From: a virus
IMG/VR virus record: IMGVR_UViG_3300020477_000089
Span: 1-30,739 of that record
Strand: one strand, 5' to 3'
DNA length: 30,739 nt
Part shown: positions 14,352 to 21,797 of the stretch, one piece after another
Layout of the letters: each line of letters begins with the position of its first letter
Numbering within the stretch: position 1 is the first letter of the stretch
Notes under the pieces: generated by a model
Told to the model about the DNA's origin: nothing
Seen by the model: only the letters and a program-made list of their open reading frames with translations
The model's database searches: none
Program-made: the position numbers and the translations under genes

Positions 14352-16349
14352 ATGGCGCCCCCTACAAGAAATCCCGCAAATGACCAAAACCGTCTTTTTA
14401 AGGCTTTAACCAGATTATTCTCTGGCCCTATTGTTAACTACCGCTCCCAGACGGGACGACGAATCCGACGTCAACATTTAGATAAATTTTCGTCTCGCTT
14501 CAAGTCAACATCGGGCCAACAGTTTAAAAAATCTATTTACAATCCTTTGGATGTGGTGGCTACAAATGCTGTGGCGAATCAGCGCAGAACCGAGCGCTAC
14601 GTCGACTTTGATCAAATGGAATACACCCCAGAGATAGCCTCGTCGTTAGATATTTATGCGGATGAAATGACCACTTATTCTAATTTAAGTCCCATGTTAA
14701 ATATTAAATGTTCGAATGAAGAGATTCGAGCAGTTCTAACTATCTTGTTCGACCAGATCTTAAATCTACAATATAATTTATTTGGCTGGGCGCGCACTAT
14801 GTGCAAATATGGAGACTTCTTTCTGTATTTAGATGTAGATGATAAGTTCGGTATTAAGTCCGTAATTGCTCTTCCTCCGCAAGAACTAGAGAGATTAGAG
14901 GGTAAGGACTCAACCAACCCCAATTATATCCAGTACCAGTGGAATAGCGCAGGAATCACTTTTGAGAATTGGCAGATTTCTCATTTTCGTATTTTAGGTA
15001 ATGATAAATATGCTCCTTACGGAACTTCTATTTTGGAACCAGCGCGCCGGATTTGGCGGCAGCTTATTCTTATGGAAGATGCAATGATGGCATATCGAAT
15101 AGTGCGCTCTTCGGAGAGGCGCGTTTTTAAGATTGATGTGGGAGCAATCCCGCCTCAAGATGTTGAGCAATATATGGAAAAGATTGTCACCCAACTTAAA
15201 AGACATTCTGTTGTTAATCCAGATACGGGCCGTGTTGACTTGCGATACAACCCAATGTCAATTGAGGAGGATTATTACATTCCTGTGCGCCCTGGAACTG
15301 CTACTAGTATTGAGTCTCTTGCTGGGGCCCAAAATATTACGCAAATTGATGACATTAAATATCTTCGCGACAAGTTGTTCTCTGCGCTTAAGATTCCACA
15401 AGCATATCTTGCAATGGGCGAAGGCGCCGCGGAAGACAAAACGACATTGGCGCAAAAGGATATTCGCTTTTCGCGTACCGTACAGCGTCTGCAGCGAGTT
15501 ATCACTGCCGAGCTGACGAAAATTGGCATTATTCACCTTTATACTTTAGGATTTAGGGGAGATGACTTGTTGGCGTTTGAGGTGCTACTAAACAATCCCT
15601 CCAAGATTTCAGAACTTCAAGAAATCGAACACTGGAAACAAAAGTTTGACATCGCAGGGTCTGCCACCGAAGGTTATTTCTCCCGTAGTTGGGTAGCGGA
15701 ACATATCTTCGGAATGTCCCATGAACAATTTGTCCGCAATCAGCGAGAAATGTATTATGATCGGAAGCACGATGCAGCCCTTCAGGCCGTTGCAGAGGCT
15801 GCAGCCGCCGGCGAAGGTGGCGGCTTGGGTGGTGATCTGGGCGGTGATCTGGGCGGTGATTTAGGTGGTGATTTGGGTGGTGATCTAGGTGGTGATCTAG
15901 GTGGTGATCTTGGCGGCGAAGAGATGCCAGCAGGCGAGGCAGACGCCGGTGGCGATGACTCTGCTTTATTGGCGGTACCTCCTGGGTCACGAAATTCCCC
16001 TCGACTTACTCCGGGCTCTAAAGGTAAGGCCTATCGTCCTGTTAAAAGCGATAAACGTAACTCTGGTGCCCGCAGTCGCTCTTATGCCTCGCACTACGCG
16101 CGAGAAAAATCTAGTGCTACATTACGAAATGTCGTTCCGGGAATGGCCGACATTCAGGGTGTCTCAAAAATGACAGGATTGTCGAACGGTATTTATGAGA
16201 ACAAGGCGCCTATTTATAAGATGAATGAATTAAAAGAAGAAGAAAAGCTTTTTGAAGTTCACCACACTGTTCGCACTCTGATTGAAGATTTAGAACAACA
16301 CAGCAACGATTTACTAATGGAGCAAAAGAATGAAGATAAGGCACAATAA
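14352..16349 (+). CDS. Portal protein (gp20-like) with GGDL-repeat extension
   Basis: 665 residues. It forms the ring at the DNA-entry vertex, docks terminase and nucleates prohead assembly. Hallmarks of the gp20 family: RYVDFDQMEYTPEIASSLDI (83-102), the RSSERRVFKIDVG segment near 252-264, and EDKTTLAQKDIRFSRTVQRL in the core. T4 gp20 is about 524 residues. The excess here is C-terminal: after residue 480 come seven GGDL repeats (493-520), an acidic Gly/Ala segment, a basic Ser/Arg stretch and a helical end. This tail would face the capsid interior, where the core binds. The next gene overlaps by 20 nt. Some Leu-x-Glu sites lie in the tail, so it may be trimmed by the protease. Confidence 0.93.
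   Translation: MAPPTRNPANDQNRLFKALTRLFSGPIVNYRSQTGRRIRRQHLDKFSSRFKSTSGQQFKKSIYNPLDVVATNAVANQRRTERYVDFDQMEYTPEIASSLDIYADEMTTYSNLSPMLNIKCSNEEIRAVLTILFDQILNLQYNLFGWARTMCKYGDFFLYLDVDDKFGIKSVIALPPQELERLEGKDSTNPNYIQYQWNSAGITFENWQISHFRILGNDKYAPYGTSILEPARRIWRQLILMEDAMMAYRIVRSSERRVFKIDVGAIPPQDVEQYMEKIVTQLKRHSVVNPDTGRVDLRYNPMSIEEDYYIPVRPGTATSIESLAGAQNITQIDDIKYLRDKLFSALKIPQAYLAMGEGAAEDKTTLAQKDIRFSRTVQRLQRVITAELTKIGIIHLYTLGFRGDDLLAFEVLLNNPSKISELQEIEHWKQKFDIAGSATEGYFSRSWVAEHIFGMSHEQFVRNQREMYYDRKHDAALQAVAEAAAAGEGGGLGGDLGGDLGGDLGGDLGGDLGGDLGGDLGGEEMPAGEADAGGDDSALLAVPPGSRNSPRLTPGSKGKAYRPVKSDKRNSGARSRSYASHYAREKSSATLRNVVPGMADIQGVSKMTGLSNGIYENKAPIYKMNELKEEEKLFEVHHTVRTLIEDLEQHSNDLLMEQKNEDKAQ
15828..15911 (+). 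repeat. Seven tandem 12-bp units encoding GGDL
   Basis: In-frame tandem units of the form GGTGGTGATCTG with third-base variation (ggt/ggc, ctg/tta/ttg/cta/ctt). Protein sequence is exact while DNA varies, so the peptide repeat is probably maintained by selection rather than being a fresh slippage expansion. Confidence 0.9.
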
Positions 16350-17157
16350 AAAACGCAATAGCGCGTTTGTATATGAGGCATTAATTAGGGAAATTACTGT
16401 TGCTACCCTAAAAAAAGATTTTATTACCCGAAACAAAGCTATTAATATTCTTAAAGAATATTTTAAGCCATCCACTTTGTTGTTTAGGGATTTGGATTGT
16501 TATCGAGCGCTCTCTCCACGACAAAATTTAGATCAGCTCACGAGTCTTCAAATTTTACAAGAAGTTAAGTCAAATAAAAAGCTTATTGATGCTGATGAGT
16601 TGTTTCAAGAACAAACAGAGATCATTAATACCATTAACAAGGATCTTTCCCCCAGTGTTTTTTCTAACTTTGTTCCCAACTATAAAAGTCTAGCCACCAT
16701 TTCTCAAATTTTTTCTATGTCTGTTGGTGCTAAGAATAAGGTATTGTTAGAGCGCCAGATTTTAAATGACATGGCCTTGGCTGCCGAGGTTGTTGATGAA
16801 ACTTCGGTCATGGATAAAAATGTGTATCGGCTTTTCACTCAAAAATTTAATAACAAGTATGAGTCTCAACTATCAGGGCCTCAAAAGAAGCTTCTTGCTC
16901 ATTACGTCACTTCGTTTGCGGACAATGCTCTGTCGTTAAAGATGTTTTTAAACGAAGAGGTTGGTCGCCTCAAGAACGTTCTCACGAAGAGTCTTGAGAT
17001 GCCCGATATTAAAAATGATTCTCGGATGTTGGAGAAAACAACTAAAGTATTGCACCTCATAGAGTCTTATTATAAATCGGAGATCACACAAGAGGTATTG
17101 CTGGAAATATTAAAAATACAGAGTTTGGCCCAGGAGATCGAATACGATGGCGATTAA
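16330..17157 (+). CDS. Conserved head-region protein of unknown function
   Basis: 275 residues, starting within the last 20 nt of the portal gene. It begins MKIRHNKKRNSAFVYEALIR, a basic start followed by entirely helical sequence with many Lys, Leu, Asn and Phe residues. There are no cysteine pairs, nucleotide-binding loops or signal peptide. Its place after the portal corresponds to the T4 positions of the core proteins gp67 and gp68, but it is longer than both and no sequence match is apparent. A role in the prohead core or at the portal vertex is a position-based guess. An 11 nt overlap joins it to the next gene. Confidence 0.65.
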   Translation: MKIRHNKKRNSAFVYEALIREITVATLKKDFITRNKAINILKEYFKPSTLLFRDLDCYRALSPRQNLDQLTSLQILQEVKSNKKLIDADELFQEQTEIINTINKDLSPSVFSNFVPNYKSLATISQIFSMSVGAKNKVLLERQILNDMALAAEVVDETSVMDKNVYRLFTQKFNNKYESQLSGPQKKLLAHYVTSFADNALSLKMFLNEEVGRLKNVLTKSLEMPDIKNDSRMLEKTTKVLHLIESYYKSEITQEVLLEILKIQSLAQEIEYDGD

Positions 17158-17686
17158 AATTAAAATAGGTCCCGGCGCTAATGATGCAGTTGTGCGTCTT
17201 GAAATGGACGTGCGGAAGAGCGTTAATGGCGATCTTATGATTTTTGATCATGGAGATGTTGACATTGTGCTTTCTACTTCTCAAAATAAAGTATTTGCCT
17301 TCCCCAAAGATACCATGAATGATTTAGTTTATGGCGCCCAAAATCGGTTATTTGCCCATCTGCAAAAGAAGGGCCTGATCATTCCAGAGTCCATCCAGGC
17401 GGGATCTTTTTATGGGTGTTTTGAGGGGACACTAGAAAAGCCTTTGTCTGAAGATATAAGCGCATCCAAATTGGCTTTAATTAATATCTCGGAATTTATT
17501 GATGAAGAAAGGCCTTATTTTGAATCCATGGAGGCTATTGTGGCTATGGATGATGCAGAGCTTGTTCACCCAGATAAAGAAGATTCAACCGAGCTGGGAG
17601 AAGTGCCGCATCACGATGAGCAAGGATCTATTCGCCCGGGCTATGTGCGCGATCCTTATGCATTAGGATATCTTTATACCCTATAG
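17147..17686 (+). CDS. Conserved head-region protein of unknown function
   Basis: 179 residues overlapping the previous gene by 11 nt. The N-terminal 120 residues look like one compact alpha/beta domain (MAIKIKIGPGANDAVVRLEM, then GDLMIFDHGDVDIVLS with several acidic residues, then YGAQNRLFAHLQKKGLI). The last 50 residues are acidic and then aromatic, with STELGEVPHHDEQGSIRPGY near the end. No cysteines apart from one and no enzyme motif. Lying between portal and protease, it probably belongs to prohead assembly, though this is position only. The following intergenic leader, TATAGGAGATTATAAAATG, opens a new translation unit. Confidence 0.6.
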   Translation: MAIKIKIGPGANDAVVRLEMDVRKSVNGDLMIFDHGDVDIVLSTSQNKVFAFPKDTMNDLVYGAQNRLFAHLQKKGLIIPESIQAGSFYGCFEGTLEKPLSEDISASKLALINISEFIDEERPYFESMEAIVAMDDAELVHPDKEDSTELGEVPHHDEQGSIRPGYVRDPYALGYLYTL

Positions 17687-17697
17687 GAGATTATAAA

Positions 17698-18201
17698 ATG
17701 TCTGAAATGAAGCTGATAATGGAAAGCTGGCGAAAAGTTTTGACTGAAGCCGACGAAGAAGGAGTTTCCAATATTAAGAGAGTAGAAGATGTTAAGACTA
17801 TAGGTGATTTAAAATCCTTAATTCAAACGGCTCAACTTAAAAAAAGAGGAGACCAGCTAAAAGGAGGTGTCATTGATGCAGCAAAGAATGCCGTGGTTGA
17901 TGAATTGGTGGGAAAAATCCCTGGCTTGGCAACAGCTAAATCGCTGTTTGATTTTGCAAAAAGCACATACCAGCTTCCAGATGAATCCAGAACCGGCACT
18001 GCTTTAGATTTCCTAGACGTGGATGACGATGTTTCCAAAATTGTTGATGATCCTATTGAGAATGCGTTTTTAAAAACTTTAGGCGCCACATTAAAAACAA
18101 TGGATGATAGAACACCGCTTGAAAACCTAAACATCACCAAGCTACTGCAGGCCTATATTTCCAAGAACTTTAACAAAAGAACCGTATCGGGAACCGAATG
18201 A
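17698..18201 (+). CDS. Putative prohead core/internal protein with WRK-type leader
   Basis: 167 residues behind a strong ribosome site (TAGGAG). The N-terminus MSEMKLIMESWRKVLTEA differs from the common tag but also ends in Leu-Thr-Glu/Ala, matching the prohead-protease rule. I believe other T4-like phages have leaders of this WR-x-x-L-x-E style on core or head proteins. The body is helical and charged, with a short hydrophobic Gly/Ala stretch (VDELVGKIPGLATAKSLFDF) and a basic C-terminus. Its position between portal and protease matches the T4 core genes 67/68. A cleaved core or internal protein is the best guess. ATGA overlap follows. Confidence 0.6.
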   Translation: MSEMKLIMESWRKVLTEADEEGVSNIKRVEDVKTIGDLKSLIQTAQLKKRGDQLKGGVIDAAKNAVVDELVGKIPGLATAKSLFDFAKSTYQLPDESRTGTALDFLDVDDDVSKIVDDPIENAFLKTLGATLKTMDDRTPLENLNITKLLQAYISKNFNKRTVSGTE

Positions 18202-18503
18202 CAGAACTATTAACATTTATACTTTGCGCCTACGGGCTCACACAAATCCTTGTCTACGGCAAGATTTTTTCGAGATTAAGGCCCAAGAAAGGTAAGCTCG
18301 GAGAGTTAGCTAATTGTCCTATGTGTATGGGATTTCATGTTGGGTGGCTTTTAATGCTACTTTCTCCATTTACAGAACTATTTAGTTTTGATGTAACTGT
18401 CTTTAATTTTTTCCTTTTGGGAGGAATATCTTCGGGCACATCTTATATTTTAACAACCCTCTTCGGAGATGATGGAGTAAAACATGAGCACAAGTTGGAC
18501 TAA
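18198..18503 (+). CDS. Membrane protein with CxxCxGFHVG motif (DUF1360-like)
   Basis: 101 residues. A hydrophobic N-terminal helix (LLTFILCAYGLTQILVYG) is followed by a basic loop, then CPMCMGFHVGWLLMLLS (40-56) and a third hydrophobic region ending near residue 90. The Leu-Thr...Tyr-Gly start and the Cys-x-x-Cys-x-Gly-Phe motif at the start of a membrane helix resemble small DUF1360-type proteins, found in phages and bacteria with unknown function. It is out of place among head genes, which is notable. Coupled by ATGA to the previous gene. Confidence 0.65.
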   Translation: MTELLTFILCAYGLTQILVYGKIFSRLRPKKGKLGELANCPMCMGFHVGWLLMLLSPFTELFSFDVTVFNFFLLGGISSGTSYILTTLFGDDGVKHEHKLD

Positions 18504-18549
18504 CAAATGGATGCTGCAGCCTGTTCGCCGTTGCTGTAAAGGATCGTGA
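18484..18549 (+). CDS. Possible 21-aa microprotein
   Basis: A 21-codon frame from ATG 18484, with GGAG 6 nt upstream and a TGA just 2 nt before the next start. It overlaps the end of the DUF1360-like gene. The product, MSTSWTNKWMLQPVRRCCKG plus Ser, is basic with an adjacent cysteine pair. The well-spaced ribosome site and the exact fit between two genes favour translation; the short length means chance cannot be excluded. Confidence 0.35.
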   Translation: MSTSWTNKWMLQPVRRCCKGS

Positions 18550-18551
18550 CT

Positions 18552-18599
18552 ATGAGAATCACCAAATCTCAATTGAAGCAGATTATCGCTGAAGAGCTT
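18552..18599 (+). repeat. Tag-encoding dispersed repeat, copy 6
   Basis: Tag-coding DNA, more diverged (CTCAATTGAAGCAGATTATC) but aligned codon for codon with copies at 1904, 2251 and 7726. Confidence 0.65.
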
Positions 18600-19034
18600 G
18601 AAAATATGGTCGAGAGCAGCGAACTAGATGAAGGCATCCTCGATCGGCGCCTCGCCGCCCTAAAAGGTTGGGGCAGCAAAGCGAAGGGATCGCTCGCCTC
18701 CTTCGCGCTAAAGCAAACGGGCCGCAAACAGGCAGCAAAAGATGTGAAAAAATCTCAAAATAGATTATCAGACAATAAAAAGATCTCTCATATCATGAAG
18801 GTTAAACATAAAGAGCTGGCCAGCTTATACACGGAGATGTCCAGAGATTTGAGTTTATTAGAAGTTGATCAAGCCGAGGATGTGAAAGCTGCTCTCACGC
18901 ACCTAGAGGACGCCATGAAGGGCTTTAAAGAGATAGCACAGGCTTTGGAAAATGAGATAAAAGCGCTTGCATCCAAGCGCGCCCCACAAGAGGACGCAGA
19001 TGATGTTGACCTCCCAGACCCAGAGGAAGCATAA
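18552..19034 (+). CDS. Tagged protein, putative internal protein 9
   Basis: 160 residues from ATG 18552 (a GTG two codons earlier is also in frame). AAGGA lies about 9 nt upstream. The tag MRITKSQLKQIIAEEL is followed by a short acidic spacer and Leu-Asp-Glu/Gly at residues 25-27. The mature part starts with a very basic region (DRRLAALKGWGSKAKGSLAS, then KQTGRKQAAKDVKK), probably DNA-binding. A long amphipathic helical region and an acidic C-terminus (DADDVDLPDPEEA) follow. It sits immediately upstream of the protease that would process it. Basic internal proteins of this size match T4 IPI-III in style, not in sequence. Confidence 0.72.
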   Translation: MRITKSQLKQIIAEELENMVESSELDEGILDRRLAALKGWGSKAKGSLASFALKQTGRKQAAKDVKKSQNRLSDNKKISHIMKVKHKELASLYTEMSRDLSLLEVDQAEDVKAALTHLEDAMKGFKEIAQALENEIKALASKRAPQEDADDVDLPDPEEA

Positions 19035-19037
19035 AAA

Positions 19038-19643
19038 ATGCCAAAGAAACTTTTACGAGAATACTATGAACTATGCGAAGGCGGCGTTTGTCAAGATCTT
19101 TTGACCGAAGAGGAAAAGAGATACGTAGCAAACGGCGGCATGATTTTGTCTGGTAAACTACAAGAAGCTGATGTTCAAAACGGCAATGGTAGAATTTACC
19201 CTCACCGTGTTTTAATGCGCGAGATGAAAAACTACCAAAAACTCGTACAAGAAAAAAGAGCGCTCGGAGAACTAGATCATCCAGAAGATTCGGTTATAAA
19301 TTTGAGAAATGCTTCGCATATGATTACTGAAGTGTGGTGGGATAACAAGAATGTTATGGGAAAAGTTAAAGTATTGAATACTCCTTCTGGAAAAATCCTC
19401 CAAGAGCTGGTCAGCGATGGAGTTAAACTTGGAATCTCCTCGCGAGGAATGGGTTCGGTTACTGAAAGCGCAGGTCAAACGATTGTTGAGGATGACTTTC
19501 AATTAATCTGTTTTGATTTTGTGTCGGAGCCATCCACTCCGAATGCATTTATGATGCAAGAGGCCAAAAATTTCAAAAACAATGTATTCACCAAAGCCGA
19601 TCGTATCAATAGACTGTTGAACGAGGTTTTGGACAATGAGTGA
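19038..19643 (+). CDS. Prohead protease (gp21-like serine protease)
   Basis: 201 residues, close to the 212 of T4 gp21. It cleaves core, capsid and internal proteins inside the prohead after Leu/Ile-x-Glu, then degrades itself. Family features: the N-terminal strand around KLQEADVQNGNGRIYPHRVL (40-59), GELDHPED with the likely catalytic His81, GISSRGMGS with the nucleophile Ser134 or Ser135, and the following CFDFVSEPS segment. LLNE near the C-terminus is a possible self-cleavage site. The gene ends 8 nt inside the next gene. Its presence makes the recurrent Leu-x-Glu sites on neighbouring proteins meaningful. Confidence 0.92.
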   Translation: MPKKLLREYYELCEGGVCQDLLTEEEKRYVANGGMILSGKLQEADVQNGNGRIYPHRVLMREMKNYQKLVQEKRALGELDHPEDSVINLRNASHMITEVWWDNKNVMGKVKVLNTPSGKILQELVSDGVKLGISSRGMGSVTESAGQTIVEDDFQLICFDFVSEPSTPNAFMMQEAKNFKNNVFTKADRINRLLNEVLDNE

Positions 19644-21369
19644 CTGGAGCAGTTTTCAGGGTGATAAGGGTCGCCACGACAAGTGGAGAGAATTTCTTTT
19701 TGAAGATAAGAATAAAGGCGACAAAGAGCAATTAAATGAAGTCAGCTTCTTACAGAGTGTTGGTTTCCAACGGCTGAAGCCAGAGGAAGACGCAAGAATA
19801 CAGGCGATCGCGGATGAGATATTGGCTTCACCCAGGCTCGATCTCCTTTTTAACAAAGAGGCAGGCCGTATGAACCCCATCGTTGAATATAGTCCTATAC
19901 TCTTTTATATGCTTCAAACGATTGGTTGGCCGGCTAACAACGTCAACTTATTGCGCGCCACAAGCCTCCTTTTGGACTTGGGAGGTGTCAACCCCGCCTC
20001 TTTCGCCGGTAACCAGGAGCACCTGGACGAATGGCTAGAGGCCCTCAAGCGCGTAGAAAACAAGCTTAAAGAAGATATCAAAAAAGAAGTGGAAAAAGCC
20101 CGAAAACAAACTGATAGTGCCGGAATCGCCGGCGCCCTCGAATCCTTGGAAAACTACGAAAAACGCCCAAAATGGTGGCCCAGTGACTTGTGGAAGGGGG
20201 CCAAGAGAAAGGCCAAATCTCTCCAATCTCTAATCTTCAAAAGCGAAGAAGAAGAGGTAGAAGCCGAAGAAGAAGAGAAGGCCGCAGCGGAGCCCGAGAA
20301 GACCAAGAAGCGCGGCTGGTTCGGAAAGAAGAAGAAGAAGAAGACAGAGGAAGATCCCGACCGCTGGAAGGCGCGCTCTCGCGAACCAGTCTCCGACGTC
20401 GACTCTCTTGATGGCGATGAATCCGAATCCTCGGACGACCGCGAAAGAATTGGCGGAACAGGCTCGCGAGCCCGAGCAATTTGGTCCCCTAGAGAAGAAG
20501 AACCTTCGTCGGATGATGGTCCCGATCGGACCCCGGGCCCTTCTGACACCGGCACAGCTGATTATAATTGGGGCAATAGCTTTGGCATCAATTCAAAAAG
20601 CAATGCAGATTCGCTATTAAAGACATTTGAAACTCGCGGGGTACCGCCGGCGATCGCTAACTCGATTGCGGATTTAATTGCAGATCTAGCTGATGATGAA
20701 GATATTGTGCTTGAAGCGGTCAGTCTGGTGGGGCGCGCCGATGAGCCCCAAAGAGTTATAAGTGCCGAATCGGCTCGCGAATTATTTGATTTTCTTGCGT
20801 CTTTAAATATGGACAAGCCCACACAGAAAAACGTTTTAAAAGCTTTAAATCGTTGGGGCAACACCAATACTGTGCGCTTTGAAAAGCCGTCTCCCAAAGC
20901 CCCTGCCTCCGAAGAGCCGCCCCCAACGACCCCCTCGGAACCAGAGGTTTCTACTGACGAAGAGCCTGCCACAGACCCCGAGGACTCTGAAGAGGTCGAA
21001 GTCGAATTGGTGTTAAAGGACGATCCAGAAGCATCAGACGCAGAACCAGAAGCATCAGACGCAGAACCAGAAGCATCAGACGCAGAACCAGATAAAGAGA
21101 TTGACTCGGCGGCAATCAAAAAAGCTTTTGACAAAGCTGTTGAAGCATGGCACGAAGTAACAAAGAAGTCCGCACCACCCCCCGCGGTTCCCCAGAAGCA
21201 GTGGGTTGATAGTTACCGCAAAGCAACAGAGGAATTTTCCAAAGCGTACAAAGCCTACAAGGATCTTTCGCCGACACAAGAACTTGGAGATCCAAGGAAT
21301 AAACATAGTGAGCCATTGAAGGAACACAAAATCTATCAAAGATGGAGACTAATAGCAGGAATAAAATGA
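19636..21369 (+). CDS. Large low-complexity prohead core-like protein
   Basis: 577 residues. The N-terminus has a WREFLFE/D motif and a second site, QLNE/V, both prohead-protease-like. Residues 1-190 are helical. About 195-310 is low complexity: Glu runs, then Lys runs (FGKKKKKK), then Ser/Asp/Pro. A second helical domain spans roughly 325-420. Next comes an acidic Pro/Ser/Glu linker with three exact PEASDAE units. The C-terminus is YQRWRLIAGIK, close to the scaffold protein's DRMKRLAGIK. That shared ending suggests both dock on the same capsid or portal surface. Position after the protease and before the capsid gene fits a core component. A strongly charged, repeat-bearing protein like this may evolve quickly. 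Confidence 0.65.
   Translation: MSDWSSFQGDKGRHDKWREFLFEDKNKGDKEQLNEVSFLQSVGFQRLKPEEDARIQAIADEILASPRLDLLFNKEAGRMNPIVEYSPILFYMLQTIGWPANNVNLLRATSLLLDLGGVNPASFAGNQEHLDEWLEALKRVENKLKEDIKKEVEKARKQTDSAGIAGALESLENYEKRPKWWPSDLWKGAKRKAKSLQSLIFKSEEEEVEAEEEEKAAAEPEKTKKRGWFGKKKKKKTEEDPDRWKARSREPVSDVDSLDGDESESSDDRERIGGTGSRARAIWSPREEEPSSDDGPDRTPGPSDTGTADYNWGNSFGINSKSNADSLLKTFETRGVPPAIANSIADLIADLADDEDIVLEAVSLVGRADEPQRVISAESARELFDFLASLNMDKPTQKNVLKALNRWGNTNTVRFEKPSPKAPASEEPPPTTPSEPEVSTDEEPATDPEDSEEVEVELVLKDDPEASDAEPEASDAEPEASDAEPDKEIDSAAIKKAFDKAVEAWHEVTKKSAPPPAVPQKQWVDSYRKATEEFSKAYKAYKDLSPTQELGDPRNKHSEPLKEHKIYQRWRLIAGIK
21025..21087 (+). repeat. Three perfect 21-bp tandem repeats
   Basis: Three back-to-back copies of a 21-base unit, each encoding PEASDAE, inside the acidic linker of the 577-residue core-like protein. 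The copies are identical at DNA level, unlike the portal GGDL repeats, so the expansion is recent or still varying. Confidence 0.9.
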
Positions 21370-21791
21370 AAAAATCAGATTTAAAACAATTAATTAAGCC
21401 CCTTGTAAAAGAGTGTATTCACGAAGTCCTCATCGAAGAAGGTCTTTTATCAAATGTTGTAGCCGAAGTGGCAAAAGGCATGCAGGGGAGCCTTATAGTA
21501 GAAACACCACAAAAATCTTCCGAAAAACTATTTAAAGAAGACGCCATGGCTAATCGTAAGGCGCGCCAAACACGCACACAACTGCAAAACCACCGGTCCA
21601 AGCTTATGAATTCAATTAATGCAGATGCATATAACGGAGTTAATTTATTTGAAAATACCGAGCCGATGAATTCGTATGAATCCGGGAGCCCAAAGGCCGG
21701 ATCCGTGGATCTAGGATCCCCAGGTGATGCCGGGGTGGATATTTCTAATTTACTCGGTGGCGCCTCCGCAATTTGGCAGAAGATGAAGTAG
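21366..21791 (+). CDS. Head-region protein with divergent tag, putative internal protein 10
   Basis: 141 residues from ATG 21366, overlapping the previous stop (ATGA). A longer frame from 21342 lies inside the upstream gene. The N-terminus MKKSDLKQLIKPLVKECIHE is a divergent version of the tag. Leu-Ile-Glu at about residues 22-24 is a candidate cleavage site. A mid-section is basic (MANRKARQTRTQLQNHRSKL). The C-terminal part contains GSVDLGSPGDAGVDISNLLGG and looks like a short ordered tail. The sequence has the feel of a conserved structural gene rather than variable cargo. Function unknown. Confidence 0.6.
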   Translation: MKKSDLKQLIKPLVKECIHEVLIEEGLLSNVVAEVAKGMQGSLIVETPQKSSEKLFKEDAMANRKARQTRTQLQNHRSKLMNSINADAYNGVNLFENTEPMNSYESGSPKAGSVDLGSPGDAGVDISNLLGGASAIWQKMK

Positions 21792-21797
21792 GACAAT

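Noticed and set aside
15828-15911. CRISPR-like or origin iterons
   Set aside because: The 12-bp units are in frame, have no spacers and encode an exact peptide repeat.
15553-15990. Minus-strand frame rich in His and Asp
   Set aside because: It is the complement of the GGDL repeat region of the portal gene; the apparent His/Asp pattern comes from the 12-bp repeat.
21025-21087. Iterons from three perfect 21-bp repeats
   Set aside because: They are in frame within a low-complexity acidic linker, and 21 bases is a whole number of codons.
20154-21134. Minus-strand Ser-rich frames opposite the core-like gene
   Set aside because: They are generated by the low-complexity Glu/Lys/Asp codons on the + strand.
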